Positions 17,425 to 26,311 of a stretch of DNA of 64,000 bases are shown here, one piece after another. The notes under the pieces were generated by a model. The model was not told the origin of the DNA. It did no database searches and saw nothing but the letters and a program-made list of their open reading frames with translations. Made by a program: the position numbers and the translations under genes. Source of the DNA: WHSM01 sp036375165 (GTDB lineage: Bacteria > Actinomycetota > Actinomycetes > Mycobacteriales > Micromonosporaceae); the NCBI GenBank assembly GCA_036375165.1, contig DASUSI010000024.1, positions 1 through 64,000 on the forward strand, read 5' to 3'. Every line of letters starts with the position of its first letter. Position 1 is the first letter of the stretch.

Positions 17425-17495
17425 GGGACGGCCGTCGGAGTCGGGTGAGATCGCGGGTTGCTGGACTCCGGACCCCGAATGGCCGTGGCCGGATC

Positions 17496-17519
17496 TGACC
17501 TCAGTGGAGCTGAGGGTCA
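17496..17519 (-). terminator. Small hairpin after the metzincin-like gene
   Basis: TGACCTCAG (17496-17504) pairs with CTGAGGGTCA (17510-17519) with one bulged base. It begins eight bases past the stop codon of the leftward gene ending at 17527. Confidence 0.45.
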
Positions 17520-17526
17520 ACCCCGA

Positions 17527-18273
17527 CTAGCGGACCCAGTAGACGTGGGTGAAGACCCAGCGGCCGTTGCCCAGGTCGTTCATGTACTCGGAGTAACCGC
17601 CAGCACGCGAGCCGCTCAGCCGCTCGCCCCAGGACGCCACGTCGCCAGTCGTGCCCGTGACACCGGTGACCGTGTTCACGGAGTCCAGGTGGGAGTAGAT
17701 GCTCTCGAGTTGCGCGTAGTCGTGTGAGTTCGGGTGCTGGTTGGAGTCTGGGTTGTTGGTGTAGTCCATGCAGGTGCCGAGGTTCGGGTTGCTGAAGTTC
17801 TCGTCCTGGTGGTCCAGTCCGAGGGTGTGCCCGACCTCCTGGCACATCACCAGGTTGCGCCACGCCGGGGTGTTGTACGTGGCGGTGTTGTAGTACGTGT
17901 CGTTCACCTTCACGATGCCCTGCACGATGTGGCTGCCACTGATCCAGATCTGCGCGATACCGAGCCAGCCGTTGTTGCCGTAGGTGTCGTTGCACACCTC
18001 GACGCGGCCGCTGGTGGCGGGGCACCGCCTCGGGTTTCCGGCCTGGCCCGCCACGATCGTGGTGTCGAGCACGGTGGACCGGCTCCAGTCACTGGACGTG
18101 GTTTGCAGGTAGGAGTCCCAGGCAGAGGTGACGTTGTCACCGAGCTTCAGGGTGAACGGGTTCGCGGTACGGCCCCAGTGGTAGTTGCCCCAGGAGTGGT
18201 TCGCCTGGGCTACAGCGGGGAAGACGAGGATCGCCAGCGCCGTCGTGACGGCCATCGCGAGCAACCTGCGCAT
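17527..18273 (-). CDS. Secreted metzincin-like protein with a Q-E-x-x-H zinc motif
   Basis: A 248-residue exported protein; signal peptide about residues 1-26. The start after GGAAGGAG is preferred to the in-frame ATG 33 codons upstream. The central motif QEVGHTLGLDH (Gln145, Glu146, His149, His155) is a metzincin HExxHxxGxxH with the first His replaced by Gln. LGTCMDYT fits the Met-turn. Six or more Cys residues suggest disulfides. Related actinobacterial proteins, as I recall them, also show Gln here, so this is probably a family trait, not a local mutation. Whether it still binds zinc and cuts peptides is unknown. Confidence 0.75.
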   Translation of the reverse strand: MRRLLAMAVTTALAILVFPAVAQANHSWGNYHWGRTANPFTLKLGDNVTSAWDSYLQTTSSDWSRSTVLDTTIVAGQAGNPRRCPATSGRVEVCNDTYGNNGWLGIAQIWISGSHIVQGIVKVNDTYYNTATYNTPAWRNLVMCQEVGHTLGLDHQDENFSNPNLGTCMDYTNNPDSNQHPNSHDYAQLESIYSHLDSVNTVTGVTGTTGDVASWGERLSGSRAGGYSEYMNDLGNGRWVFTHVYWVR

Positions 18274-18464
18274 GACGCGCTCCTTCCGGTGCGTCGGACA
18301 GACCTGGCAGCGGGAGCCCCCGAGCCACTGATGCAGGTCCCCGAGAGACGGGGTGTGTCGGCACACTCGCAAGCTGTAGTCTCCGACACAAGCCGAATAT
18401 CAGTATTAGTCCGAAAGAATCGGGAAAACCCTGTTAATTTCCCCGCTAGCCCGCTATGCGGGGG

Positions 18465-19097
18465 CTATCCAGAAGGTTTACGGGCCGCCAGCCGCTCCAC
18501 GATGCCGACCTTGAACCGGTCATGCTCGTCGATCCGGTATCCCATGGCTCGGACCTGCCGAATCGGACGACGCCGGAAATACTCACCGCCGAGCGGAACG
18601 GAGAACACCTCGATCAGACCCTGAAGAGCCCGGACGTACCAGCGGGACGACACCACGTGATCGGCCAGCAGCAACCGGCCGCCAGGACGCAGCACCCGGT
18701 CCATCTCCGCGAGCGCACGCCGCTGATCGGGGATCGCACAGAGCGAGAAGGTGCAGACCACCGTGTCGAATCGGGCGTCGGGGAACTCCAGCGCCTGCGC
18801 ATCTCCGGTACGCAGATCCGGGTCCCGACCCAGCCGCCGGGCGCGCTCCCGGGCGATTTCGAGCATCCCCGGACTCCATTCCACACCGGTGAGCCGCACC
18901 TCGTTCGGGTAGTGAGGAAGATTCAGCCCGGTGCCGACCGCCACCTCCAACACGTCACCGCCGGCCCGGGAACAGATCCACTCCCGGGTGTCCCCGAAAA
19001 AGTGCCGGTCGAAGAACCCCATGGACTTGTCGTACCCGCCGGCCTGGCGGTCCCAGTGGCGGCGCAGTCGCGCCTCGCGTTCAGGTGATCCGGACAC
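18465..19097 (-). CDS. Class I SAM-dependent methyltransferase (UbiE-like)
   Basis: A 210-residue Rossmann methyltransferase. Motif I is VLEVAVGTGLNLPHYP (about residues 49-64), then VEWSPGMLEIARERA, the acidic GDAQALEFPDARFD stretch and RVLRPGGRLLLADHV. The aromatic YDKSMGFFDRHFF segment before motif I is common in phospholipid and quinone methyltransferases. Substrate unknown. It is divergent from the small SHOCT protein gene; the 170-base gap holds both promoters. Confidence 0.85.
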   Translation of the reverse strand: MSGSPEREARLRRHWDRQAGGYDKSMGFFDRHFFGDTREWICSRAGGDVLEVAVGTGLNLPHYPNEVRLTGVEWSPGMLEIARERARRLGRDPDLRTGDAQALEFPDARFDTVVCTFSLCAIPDQRRALAEMDRVLRPGGRLLLADHVVSSRWYVRALQGLIEVFSVPLGGEYFRRRPIRQVRAMGYRIDEHDRFKVGIVERLAARKPSG

Positions 19098-19272
19098 CGG
19101 TCCTCCTCGCTGGACGTGCGTACGAACCGCTCCGGGTTGAAGATACGGCCAAGGCTGAACGGATACCCGCGTCTGTCCGGTTCAGGACCGCCCAGCCCGG
19201 CATCGAAGGCCGTCCGGCCCTGGGACACCGCGCGGGGGGCGCGCAACCTGGGAGAAGAGGGAAGTGATCAGG

Positions 19273-19530
19273 ATGTCCTTTCTCACGAATCATGCCCATG
19301 ACGGGCACATGGGCTGGGGCGGGGGCGGAATGTGGCTCTGGGGCACTCTCATGATGCTGTTCTGGGTGGTACTGATCGCCGCCGTGATATGGCTGCTGGT
19401 CCGCACCCTGGGCGGATTACCCGGAACACCCACATCCACCCGGCGCGCCAGAGAACTCCTGGCTGAACGGTTCGCGCGCGGCGAGATGACCGTGGAGGAG
19501 TATCGGGAACGGCTCGACATCCTGCGATAG
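19273..19530 (+). CDS. Small membrane protein with SHOCT domain
   Basis: About 85 residues. A His/Gly-rich start (HAHDGHMGWGGGGM) may bind metal. One transmembrane helix follows (LMMLFWVVLIAAVIWLLV), then the short SHOCT domain (ARELLAERFARGEMTVEEYRERLDIL), which in other proteins mediates oligomerisation. The ATG at 19273 lies nine bases after GAGGGAAG; a GTG at 19264 would leave no room for a ribosome binding site. Exact role unknown. Confidence 0.8.
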   Translation: MSFLTNHAHDGHMGWGGGGMWLWGTLMMLFWVVLIAAVIWLLVRTLGGLPGTPTSTRRARELLAERFARGEMTVEEYRERLDILR

Positions 19531-19586
19531 CGGTACGCGGCGGCACCACCCGGTCCGGCGTGAACCGACCGGAGGCCCGACGGGCA

Positions 19587-19600
19587 GGGTCATTGGACCC
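19587..19600. promoter_or_regulatory. DosR/DevR-like box upstream of the Acg-like operon
   Basis: GGGTCATTGGACCC, a perfect 5+4+5 palindrome, ends 36 bases before the preferred start codon at 19637. Similar 14-mers lie at 22453, 24751 and 37546. The form resembles the DosR/DevR box (GGGACT-type half sites), and acg genes are DosR targets in mycobacteria. Binding is inferred. Confidence 0.5.
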
Positions 19601-19636
19601 ATGCCGTCGCAGACGATTGGTCGCAAGGTGGTGACT

Positions 19637-20674
19637 ATGAACCTGAGATCACCGGCCTCAGCCGCTCGTCATAGCCGAGCGTTCCGTGCGCTGCTCGATG
19701 TCAGCCCCTCCCCGGATCCCGGGCTGGCTCTGGCCACCGCCGCACTGGTCGCGCTGCACGCGCCGTCGATACACAACACCCAGCCCTGGCATTGGCGGGT
19801 AGGTGTCGACAGCCTGGAGCTGTTCGCCGACGAGCGATGGCGGCTGCAGATCGCCGACCCCGACGGCCGGCTGCTGATCCTGTCGTGCGGCGCGGCTCTG
19901 CACCACGTACGGGTGGCGCTGCGGGCCATGGGTTACCTGCCCGCGGTGCAGCGATTCCCCGAGCAGGGCCGGCCGGACCTGCTCGCGCGGGTCACCCTGG
20001 AACGGACGATCGACGTGGCGCCGCAAGCTCTCGACGCGCTACGTGCCACGCTCGGACGCCAGACCGACCGCCGCTCGGTCGACGACAAGGCGGTACCGGC
20101 CCAGGCGCTGGACGCGATGCGGCAGGCGGCCAGCTCGGAGGGTGCCTGGTTGCACGTGTTGAGCCGGGAACAGGCACGGAAGATCATCGCCACCGCGGAA
20201 CACGCCGAGGGAGTCGAGGTCACGGACCCGAAATACCGGGCCGAGTTGGACAACTGGACCGGCGAGTCCACCAACGGGACCGCCGGCATCCCGAAGGGGG
20301 TACTGCCACCACGGGGCGACGAGTACCAGCCCACCGGCAGTTACGCCGTGCTCTACGGCAACGGCGACCGGCCAAGCTCTTGGCTGCGGGGTGGTGAGGC
20401 GCTGTCGGCGATCTGGCTGGCCGCGACAAGCCACAGCTTGGCGCTACGGCCGATCAGTTCGGTGATCGAGGTTCCGGCGGCTCGCGCGGTACTACACCAG
20501 GTGCTGTCGGGGATGGGCTGTCCGTACCTGCTGGTGCGGATCGGACTGCCGGCAGAGGACGGGGAACTTCCCGGCACGCCGCGGCGGCCGGTGGACGAGT
20601 CCATCGAATTGACGCCACCCCCGTCCGGCCGGTCGAAGGACCGTCCGGTGACGGATTGGACGGCTCAGCCATGA
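19637..20674 (+). CDS. Acg-type nitroreductase-like FMN-binding protein 1
   Basis: A 345-residue member of the Acg (Rv2032-like) branch of the nitroreductase fold. It carries the signature HAPSIHNTQPWHWRV near the N-terminus, with a second half of the fold around LRGGEALSAIWLAATSHSLALRPIS. In mycobacteria these proteins belong to the hypoxia/NO DosR regulon and may bind FMN without an open active site. I prefer the ATG at 19637 (GGTGG upstream) over 19601, because the latter abuts a perfect palindrome and has no ribosome binding site. It overlaps the next gene by ATGA. Confidence 0.8.
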   Translation: MNLRSPASAARHSRAFRALLDVSPSPDPGLALATAALVALHAPSIHNTQPWHWRVGVDSLELFADERWRLQIADPDGRLLILSCGAALHHVRVALRAMGYLPAVQRFPEQGRPDLLARVTLERTIDVAPQALDALRATLGRQTDRRSVDDKAVPAQALDAMRQAASSEGAWLHVLSREQARKIIATAEHAEGVEVTDPKYRAELDNWTGESTNGTAGIPKGVLPPRGDEYQPTGSYAVLYGNGDRPSSWLRGGEALSAIWLAATSHSLALRPISSVIEVPAARAVLHQVLSGMGCPYLLVRIGLPAEDGELPGTPRRPVDESIELTPPPSGRSKDRPVTDWTAQP

Positions 20675-21672
20675 ACGCCGCCTCGGACGTGCTCACCGCG
20701 ATCGTGGCGGGGGCGACCCGCGCGCCGTCGATGCACAACACGCAGCCGTGGCGGTTTCTGGTGGTCCCGGCCACCGACGACAACATCGACGGGGCACTGA
20801 TCGAGGTGCGCTCCGATCCCACCCGAGCGCTGCCGGTCGGGGACCCGACCGGGTGGGCGGCGCGGGTGGCGTGCGGTGCGGCGGTGTTCGGGGTACGCCT
20901 CGGGATAGCCGTACGTGGTCACCGGGCCGAGACCCACATCCTGCCGGACCCGTCGGAGCCGGAGCTGATCGCCCGGGTACGGGTGGGTTCCCGCCATCCG
21001 TCGACCCCGGTGGAACGTGAGTTGCACGCCGCCATCCCGCGTCGGCGCACCAACCGGTATCCGTTCAGCGAGGTGACGCCAGACCCGGACACGGTCGCCA
21101 GACTGGTCCCCGCCGCCCGGCAGGAGGGCGCCTGGCTGGACGTGCTGAAGGACCCCAAGCGGCGAGCCACCGTGGCCGCCCTGGTGCGGGAGGCACAGGA
21201 CCGGATGAACGCGGATCCGGCGTACCGGCACGAGGTGTCCTCCTGGGTACGCGAGGTGGACGGCAGTTCGGACGGGGTACCCCGGCGCGCCGGAGGTCCC
21301 AGCCCGGCCGCGTACGACCTGCTGGCCTTCCGGGACTACGGCAGCGCCGCGCGGTCTCCGGGCCGGGACTTCGAGCCGAACCCGCTGGTGTGCGTGCTGG
21401 GCAGCGACACCGACCATGCCGGCTCCCAGGTACGGGTGGGGATGGCCCTGTACCGGGTACTTCTCACCGCCACCGCGGCCGGCCTGTCCAGCTCGATGCT
21501 CTCCCAGCCGGTGGAACTGCCGGACCTCCGGCGGCGGCTGCGGGTCGCGCTCGGCCACACCGGCGGCTGGCCCCAGATGGTGCTGAGATTCGGGTACGGG
21601 GTGCGAACCCCCGCCACCCCCCGCCGGTCGGTCAGCGAGGTCCTGGACATCGCACCGATCCGCACTTCCTGA
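20671..21672 (+). CDS. Acg-type nitroreductase-like FMN-binding protein 2
   Basis: A 333-residue paralogue of the preceding protein, with the same signature (RAPSMHNTQPWRFLVV) and a second motif RVGMALYRVLLTATAAGLSSSMLSQPVE. The ATG overlaps the upstream TGA, so the two are co-translated. As with Acg, reduction of nitro compounds or flavin storage are both possible. It ends before a GC hairpin shared with the convergent doxX-like gene. Confidence 0.82.
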   Translation: MNAASDVLTAIVAGATRAPSMHNTQPWRFLVVPATDDNIDGALIEVRSDPTRALPVGDPTGWAARVACGAAVFGVRLGIAVRGHRAETHILPDPSEPELIARVRVGSRHPSTPVERELHAAIPRRRTNRYPFSEVTPDPDTVARLVPAARQEGAWLDVLKDPKRRATVAALVREAQDRMNADPAYRHEVSSWVREVDGSSDGVPRRAGGPSPAAYDLLAFRDYGSAARSPGRDFEPNPLVCVLGSDTDHAGSQVRVGMALYRVLLTATAAGLSSSMLSQPVELPDLRRRLRVALGHTGGWPQMVLRFGYGVRTPATPRRSVSEVLDIAPIRTS

Positions 21673-21725
21673 GCGCTTCCTGAGCGGTGCGCCTCGACAG
21701 GTGAGCCGGCTCCCACGCACGACTG

Positions 21726-21751
21726 CGGCCGGCGCCTCGCGGCGCCGGCCG
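21726..21751. terminator. Bidirectional GC hairpin
   Basis: Perfect 11-bp stem, 21726-21736 (CGGCCGGCGCC) with 21741-21751, tetraloop TCGC. It stands between the convergent genes ending at 21672 and 21790. Confidence 0.75.
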
Positions 21752-21789
21752 TACACCCCGCAACAGATCCGTACCGCCTACCGCACTTT

Positions 21790-22341
21790 CTACCGCAGGA
21801 CGGGGTACCGCTTGACCAGGTCCAGGTTGGACCACTGACGACCGAACCCGAACGTGTCACCGGCGTTGAACAGCGCCAGTCCAATCAGCACGATCGCGTA
21901 GATGATGTGGTCGTCGATGATCGGGTTGGTCTCGGGCGGCAGTGCGACGCTCCACATCATCAGCATCAGCAGCGCACCGCTGGCCGCGGCGATCCGCATC
22001 CCGACACCCAGGATCAGCGCCAGGCCGATACCGAGCAGGCCCAGCATGAACAGGGTGTTCGCCCAGCCGTCACCCGCGATGCCCTTGTAGAAGGCTTCGA
22101 AGGGGCCGCTGGCGCTGTTGCTCAGGAAGCCCTTGGTCGGCGAACCGCCGTCGAGCCAGCCCTTGCCGGCCGGGGTCGCGAAGGTCCATCCGAACAACTT
22201 GTCGAGGAACGCCCAGAGGAAGATCCAGCCCAGCGCGATCCGGGCAACGGCCCACGCGTACCGACTGGTATCCCCGTATGTCCGCTCCTCCCGTACCGGC
22301 ATCCGCCTTTCCGCGGGTGGCCGCTTCGACAGAATCGCCAT
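21790..22341 (-). CDS. DoxX-family membrane protein
   Basis: A 183-residue protein with about four transmembrane helices (ARIALGWIFLWAFLDKLFG; NTLFMLGLLGIGLALILGVG; ASGALLMLMMWSVAL; HIIYAIVLIGLALFN). The pattern fits DoxX / TQO-small-subunit proteins, which take part in thiol or quinone redox control at the membrane. The start after GGAGGAGGAG at 22341 is chosen over an in-frame ATG 15 codons upstream. A DosR-like box lies about 110 bases upstream. Confidence 0.82.
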   Translation of the reverse strand: MAILSKRPPAERRMPVREERTYGDTSRYAWAVARIALGWIFLWAFLDKLFGWTFATPAGKGWLDGGSPTKGFLSNSASGPFEAFYKGIAGDGWANTLFMLGLLGIGLALILGVGMRIAAASGALLMLMMWSVALPPETNPIIDDHIIYAIVLIGLALFNAGDTFGFGRQWSNLDLVKRYPVLR

Positions 22342-22785
22342 CGTCAATCTCCTCCTCCATCTCCCCAGCAGCCTTTCCGGTAGCACCGGGGAGCTATACC
22401 AAGTCCATCCGGAAAGGGCGCTGGCGCGTAGGACCGGAGGGCATCACCCGGAAGGTCCAACGTCCCCTCGGCCGACAGGCCCACCGCCCCCGACTTCTGA
22501 GAGTCAACACAGTGCAGGCATTCGATGACCGGGCGGATTCGTCCATGTCGGTTTACCGGACGCGGCGCGAAACGTGTTCTACCGTCGAGAAGATCCCGCA
22601 GCGATGCCGGGCCCGGCACGGAGCTCAGAGGACGGTCATGTCGTACCCCTCTGAGAAGGTCTTGCTCGCGCCGCGTCTCTGGATCTTGGCCGGTTGTACT
22701 GCTGGGCACGCCAAAGCGACCACGAGCTGCCGCAACGGGGGAGGCGCGGCCACCCCAGACCGTGTGATCCAGTCCTGGAGGGACC
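22342..22785. other. Intergenic region between the doxX-like gene and the RibD-like gene
   Basis: Four hundred and forty-four bases between divergent genes. Six-frame inspection shows only low-quality frames. The one notable element is the DosR-like box at 22453-22466. Confidence 0.5.
22453..22466 (-). promoter_or_regulatory. DosR/DevR-like box upstream of the doxX-like gene
   Basis: Read on the minus strand: GGGACGTTGGACCT, 112 bases upstream of the start at 22341. It agrees at 11 of 14 positions with the box at 19587. Imperfect palindrome. Confidence 0.4.
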
Positions 22786-23442
22786 ATGAGAAAGCTCTCA
22801 ATCAACACGTTCGTCACCTTGGACGGGGTGATGCAGGCACCCGGAGGGCCGCAGGAGGATCCCACTGGTGGATTCCGGTACGGCGGGTGGTCCGTGAACT
22901 TCTGGGACGAGGCGATGGGCGAGGTCATGGGAGAGTCCATGAGCGTCCCCTTCGACCTGCTGCTGGGCCGCAGGACGTACGAGATCTTCGCCGCGCACTG
23001 GCCGTACACCGACGAACCGGGTGCGGACGCGCTGAACTCAGCCCGTAAGTACGTCGCCTCGTCCACTCTGGAAAGTGCCGACTGGAACAACTCGGTGCTG
23101 CTCAGCGGGGACGTCCCGATGCGGGTCGCCGAGCTGAAGCAGCAGGACGGACCCGAGATCCAGGTTCACGGCAGCTCGAACCTGATTCAGACGTTGCTCC
23201 GGCACAGCCTCGTCGACGAGTTCCGGATCTGGACCTTCCCGGTCGTCGTGGGCCCTGGCAAACGGCTGTTCGGCGAGGGGACGATGCCGTCGAGCTTCAC
23301 TCTTTCGGCATCGAGCACGTCGTCCACCGGAGTGGTGACGGCGATCTACCAGCCCAGCGGTGACATCAACATCGGGTCGTTCGCGCTCGATGAGCCGACC
23401 GAGCAGGAAGTCGAACGGCGCCGCCGGCTCGCCGAGGAGTGA
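22786..23442 (+). CDS. Dihydrofolate-reductase-fold protein (RibD C-terminal-like)
   Basis: A 218-residue protein of the RibD_C/DHFR-like family often annotated as dihydrofolate reductase family protein. Marks: SINTFVTLDGVMQAPGG at the N-terminus, LLLGRRTYEIFAAHWP, EIQVHGSSNLIQTLL and VDEFRIWTFPVVVGPGKRLF. It probably binds NADPH; the true substrate is not known and it is unlikely to be the housekeeping enzyme. ATG follows GGAGGGACC. Confidence 0.87.
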   Translation: MRKLSINTFVTLDGVMQAPGGPQEDPTGGFRYGGWSVNFWDEAMGEVMGESMSVPFDLLLGRRTYEIFAAHWPYTDEPGADALNSARKYVASSTLESADWNNSVLLSGDVPMRVAELKQQDGPEIQVHGSSNLIQTLLRHSLVDEFRIWTFPVVVGPGKRLFGEGTMPSSFTLSASSTSSTGVVTAIYQPSGDINIGSFALDEPTEQEVERRRRLAEE

Positions 23443-23470
23443 CGCCGAGGCCGCCCTAACCTTGTGTCGT

Positions 23471-24700
23471 ATGCCGCAAGACCGGACACCGCCGCCGACA
23501 GCATCCCCCGCACCCGGTGGCAACCAGGGATCGATAAACCATCGGGAGGGAGCAGGCGGCGGTCCGGGGCCGCTGGCCGGCCTGCTGGTGGCCGACTTCT
23601 CCCGGATCCTCGCCGGCCCGTACTGCACCATGCTCCTGGCGGACCTGGGTGCCACGGTGATCAAAGTGGAGAGTCCCACCGGGGATGACACCCGCACCTG
23701 GAAACCGCCGGTCCGTGGCGAGGACGCCACTTACTACCTGGCCGTCAACCGCAACAAGCGTTCGGTCGTGCTGGATCTGCGCGAGCCCGGCGACCTGCGG
23801 CTGGCCCAGGAACTGGCGGCCCGCGCGGATGTGCTGGTGGAGAACTTCCGGCCCGGTGGCCTGGAGCGGTTCGGGCTGGACCAGCCGGCGGTCAGGGCCC
23901 GCAATCCGCGCCTGGTGTACGCGTCGATCAGCGGATTCGGGCCGGGCAGGGGCGCTTCGCTGCCCGGGTACGACCTGATCGCCCAAGCGGTGTCCGGGCT
24001 GATGAGCCTCACCGGGGAGTCGGACGGCGAACCGTACAAGACCGGGGTCGCGGTGGTCGACGTGATGGCCGGCATGCACGCCGCGATCGGGATCCTGGCG
24101 GCCCTGAACCAGGTACGGGCCAGCGGTGGGGGACAACACGTCCAGGTCAACCTGCTCTCCTCGGCATTGTCCGGCCTGGTCAACCAGACCAGCGGGTACG
24201 TGGCCGGTGGCGTCACCCCGCACCGGATGGGCAACGCGCATCCCAGCCTCTGTCCGTACGAGCCCCTTCCCACCGCCGACGGTGAGCTGGTGGTTGCGGT
24301 CGGCAACGACGGGCAGTTCCGCAGGCTGTGTACGGTGCTCGGCCTGTCGCACCTGCCCGACGATCCCCGGTTCGCCCGCAACCATGACCGCACCGCCCAC
24401 CGGCACCAGCTACGGCCGCTGCTGGTGGAACGGCTGGTCCAGCGACCAAAGCAGGAGTGGTTCCGGGATCTGGTCGCCGTCGGGGTCCCGTGCGGGCCGA
24501 TCAACACGGTCGCGGAGGGAGTGGCACTCGCCGACGAGCTTGGCCTGGAGCCGGTGATCACCGTCGGTGAGGGGTCACGCGCGGTGCCGACGGTGCGCAA
24601 TCCGATCACACTGTCGACCACCCCGACTCACCACCGTCTGCCACCTCCGTCCCTTGACGAACACGGTGCCGACATCCGGGCCTGGCTCAGCGCCCGATGA
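23471..24700 (+). CDS. CaiB/BaiF (family III) CoA-transferase
   Basis: A 409-residue family III CoA transferase. Marks: LLVADFSRILAGPYCTMLLADLGATVIKVE, in overlapping pieces, the RNKRSVVLDL strand, the catalytic Asp region PGYDLIAQAVSGLMSLTG, and PCGPINTVAEGVA near the C-terminus. Start set at the ATG 23471; a longer frame from 23360 would overlap the upstream gene. A proline-rich leader of about 35 residues precedes the domain. Substrate acid unknown. It is probably co-transcribed with the RibD-like gene, 28 bases upstream. Confidence 0.87.
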   Translation: MPQDRTPPPTASPAPGGNQGSINHREGAGGGPGPLAGLLVADFSRILAGPYCTMLLADLGATVIKVESPTGDDTRTWKPPVRGEDATYYLAVNRNKRSVVLDLREPGDLRLAQELAARADVLVENFRPGGLERFGLDQPAVRARNPRLVYASISGFGPGRGASLPGYDLIAQAVSGLMSLTGESDGEPYKTGVAVVDVMAGMHAAIGILAALNQVRASGGGQHVQVNLLSSALSGLVNQTSGYVAGGVTPHRMGNAHPSLCPYEPLPTADGELVVAVGNDGQFRRLCTVLGLSHLPDDPRFARNHDRTAHRHQLRPLLVERLVQRPKQEWFRDLVAVGVPCGPINTVAEGVALADELGLEPVITVGEGSRAVPTVRNPITLSTTPTHHRLPPPSLDEHGADIRAWLSAR

Positions 24701-24750
24701 TCCGCCAGATCCACGGTTCGGCATATCGCAGTTGAGTCCCGGGAAAAGTG

Positions 24751-24764
24751 GGGACGAAGGTCCG
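24751..24764 (+). promoter_or_regulatory. DosR/DevR-like box upstream of the MBL hydrolase
   Basis: GGGACGAAGGTCCG, palindromic except for the last base, 52 bases upstream of the start at 24817. It belongs to the same group as 19587, 22453 and 37546. Confidence 0.45.
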
Positions 24765-24816
24765 GACTTCCGGGTGATGCCTGGCCACCACGGAGTGGAC
24801 GAAGGAAGGTTGTCGG

Positions 24817-25842
24817 ATGGGCGAACACCGCAGCGTCATCGGAACCCGGACAGGACAGTCACCGGCAGAACGAACCCGAAGGCGAGTCGGCCTCGGCGAG
24901 AAGCGCACCTGGCCGGCGTCCTTCGCGGACCGGCTGACCGACTCGATCCCAGCGGCGCGCGACGTACTGAGGTTGCTCCGCCAGGGTGGCTTTGCCCAGC
25001 GTGACCTGTCAGACGCGGCACGCATTCCGGTGAACACCGCGGACGACCTGCCCCCGGTGACTCGGGAACAGACCGGTGTGACCTGGGTTGGCCACGCCAC
25101 GTACCTGCTGCGGATCGGCGGTCTCAACGTACTCACCGACCCGGTCTGGTCCTCCCGGATTCCGGGCCAGATCCGGCGGATCACCCCGGTCGGCCTGCCT
25201 TGGGAGGCCCTGCCCCGGGTCGACGCGGTGGTGATCAGCCACAACCACTACGACCACCTCGACGCCCGGACCATCCGCCGGCTGCCACGGGACACCCCGG
25301 TGTTCGTCCCCGCCCGGCTCGGGCGGTGGTTCCACCGTCGGGGATTCACCAGGGTCACCGAACTTGACTGGTGGGAGTACGCCGAACTGGACGGGGTGGA
25401 GTTCGAGTTCGTACCGGCTCACCACTGGAGCCGGCGCAGCCCGTTCGACACCTGCCGCACCTTGTGGGGTGGCTGGGTGTTCTCGACCCCGGACACCAAG
25501 GTCTACTTCGCGGGCGACACCGCGTACGGCCACTGGTTCGGTGAGATCGGTCGGCGTCACCCCGACATCGACCTGGCGTTGATGCCGGTCGGCGCGTACG
25601 AACCGGCCTGGTTCATGCGCCGGGTCCACGTCAACCCCGCCGAAGCGGTACGGGCCTGTGACGACCTCGGTGCCCGGCGGATGGCGACCATGCACTGGGG
25701 CACCTTCGTACTCTCCCAGGAACCGCTGCTGGCACCGATGCGCGAGGCGGTGGCGGCGTGGGACAGCATCGGACGGCCCCCGGAGGACCTGTGGACCCTC
25801 TCCGTGGGAGAGACCCGGATCCTGGAACCTCGCGACACCTGA
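24817..25842 (+). CDS. MBL-fold metallo-hydrolase (NAPE-PLD/UlaG-like)
   Basis: A 341-residue metallo-beta-lactamase-fold hydrolase. It has the zinc motif HNHYDHLD (first His at residue 142), preceded by VTWVGHATYLLRIGGLNVLTDPVW, and later PAHHWSRR, FAGDTAYG and MHWGTF, which supply the remaining ligands. The layout matches N-acyl-phosphatidylethanolamine phospholipase D-like and UlaG-like members. Substrate unproven. Start after GAAGGAAGG. A DosR-like box lies 52 bases upstream. Confidence 0.87.
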   Translation: MGEHRSVIGTRTGQSPAERTRRRVGLGEKRTWPASFADRLTDSIPAARDVLRLLRQGGFAQRDLSDAARIPVNTADDLPPVTREQTGVTWVGHATYLLRIGGLNVLTDPVWSSRIPGQIRRITPVGLPWEALPRVDAVVISHNHYDHLDARTIRRLPRDTPVFVPARLGRWFHRRGFTRVTELDWWEYAELDGVEFEFVPAHHWSRRSPFDTCRTLWGGWVFSTPDTKVYFAGDTAYGHWFGEIGRRHPDIDLALMPVGAYEPAWFMRRVHVNPAEAVRACDDLGARRMATMHWGTFVLSQEPLLAPMREAVAAWDSIGRPPEDLWTLSVGETRILEPRDT

Positions 25843-25873
25843 GCCGGGTCAGGCCGGATCACCGGGTGCCCGG

Positions 25874-26311
25874 TCAGACCGGTCCGATCCGGCCGCCTCC
25901 CGGTGACGGGCGCAACCGCCGCCCCTCCTCCGTGTCCGGATCGGGGTCACGCCGCCCGCCGGCACCGGGCCAGGCGTCTTCGCCGAATTCCGCCTCCGCT
26001 CCGGCGTCCCCGCCGGTGTCGTCATCGACCTGCCCGTCGGCCGAATAGCCGCCCATGGCCCGGTCCAGATCAGCCAATGGGACCCGCGACTCGTCGCGCC
26101 ACACCCCCTCGTCACCCCGGGGCAATGCGGTGACGAGTTCCTCCCTGGTGTATTCGCCGTTGGGCAGCGCGGCGACCCGTGCCAGCAACGCCGACGGCAG
26201 TTCCAGGGTCTCGGCCGAGACACGGACCTGGTCTCGGGAGCATCGAAGCCGCTCCCGGTACGCGTGATCCAGTAGCCGGTTCAGGGCCGGTTGTCGCGCA
26301 TGACTGTCCAT
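25874..26311 (-). CDS. Hypothetical acidic protein with an LPNGEYTREELV motif
   Basis: A 145-residue protein I cannot name. Residues about 30-75 (ELPSALLARVAALPNGEYTREELVTALP) look like a small helical domain. The C-terminal 70 residues are disordered, rich in Gly, Asp and Glu. No signal or membrane segment. The ribosome binding site is weak. It is convergent with the MBL gene (31-base gap) and divergent from the protease-like gene at 26497. Confidence 0.55.
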   Translation of the reverse strand: MDSHARQPALNRLLDHAYRERLRCSRDQVRVSAETLELPSALLARVAALPNGEYTREELVTALPRGDEGVWRDESRVPLADLDRAMGGYSADGQVDDDTGGDAGAEAEFGEDAWPGAGGRRDPDPDTEEGRRLRPSPGGGRIGPV

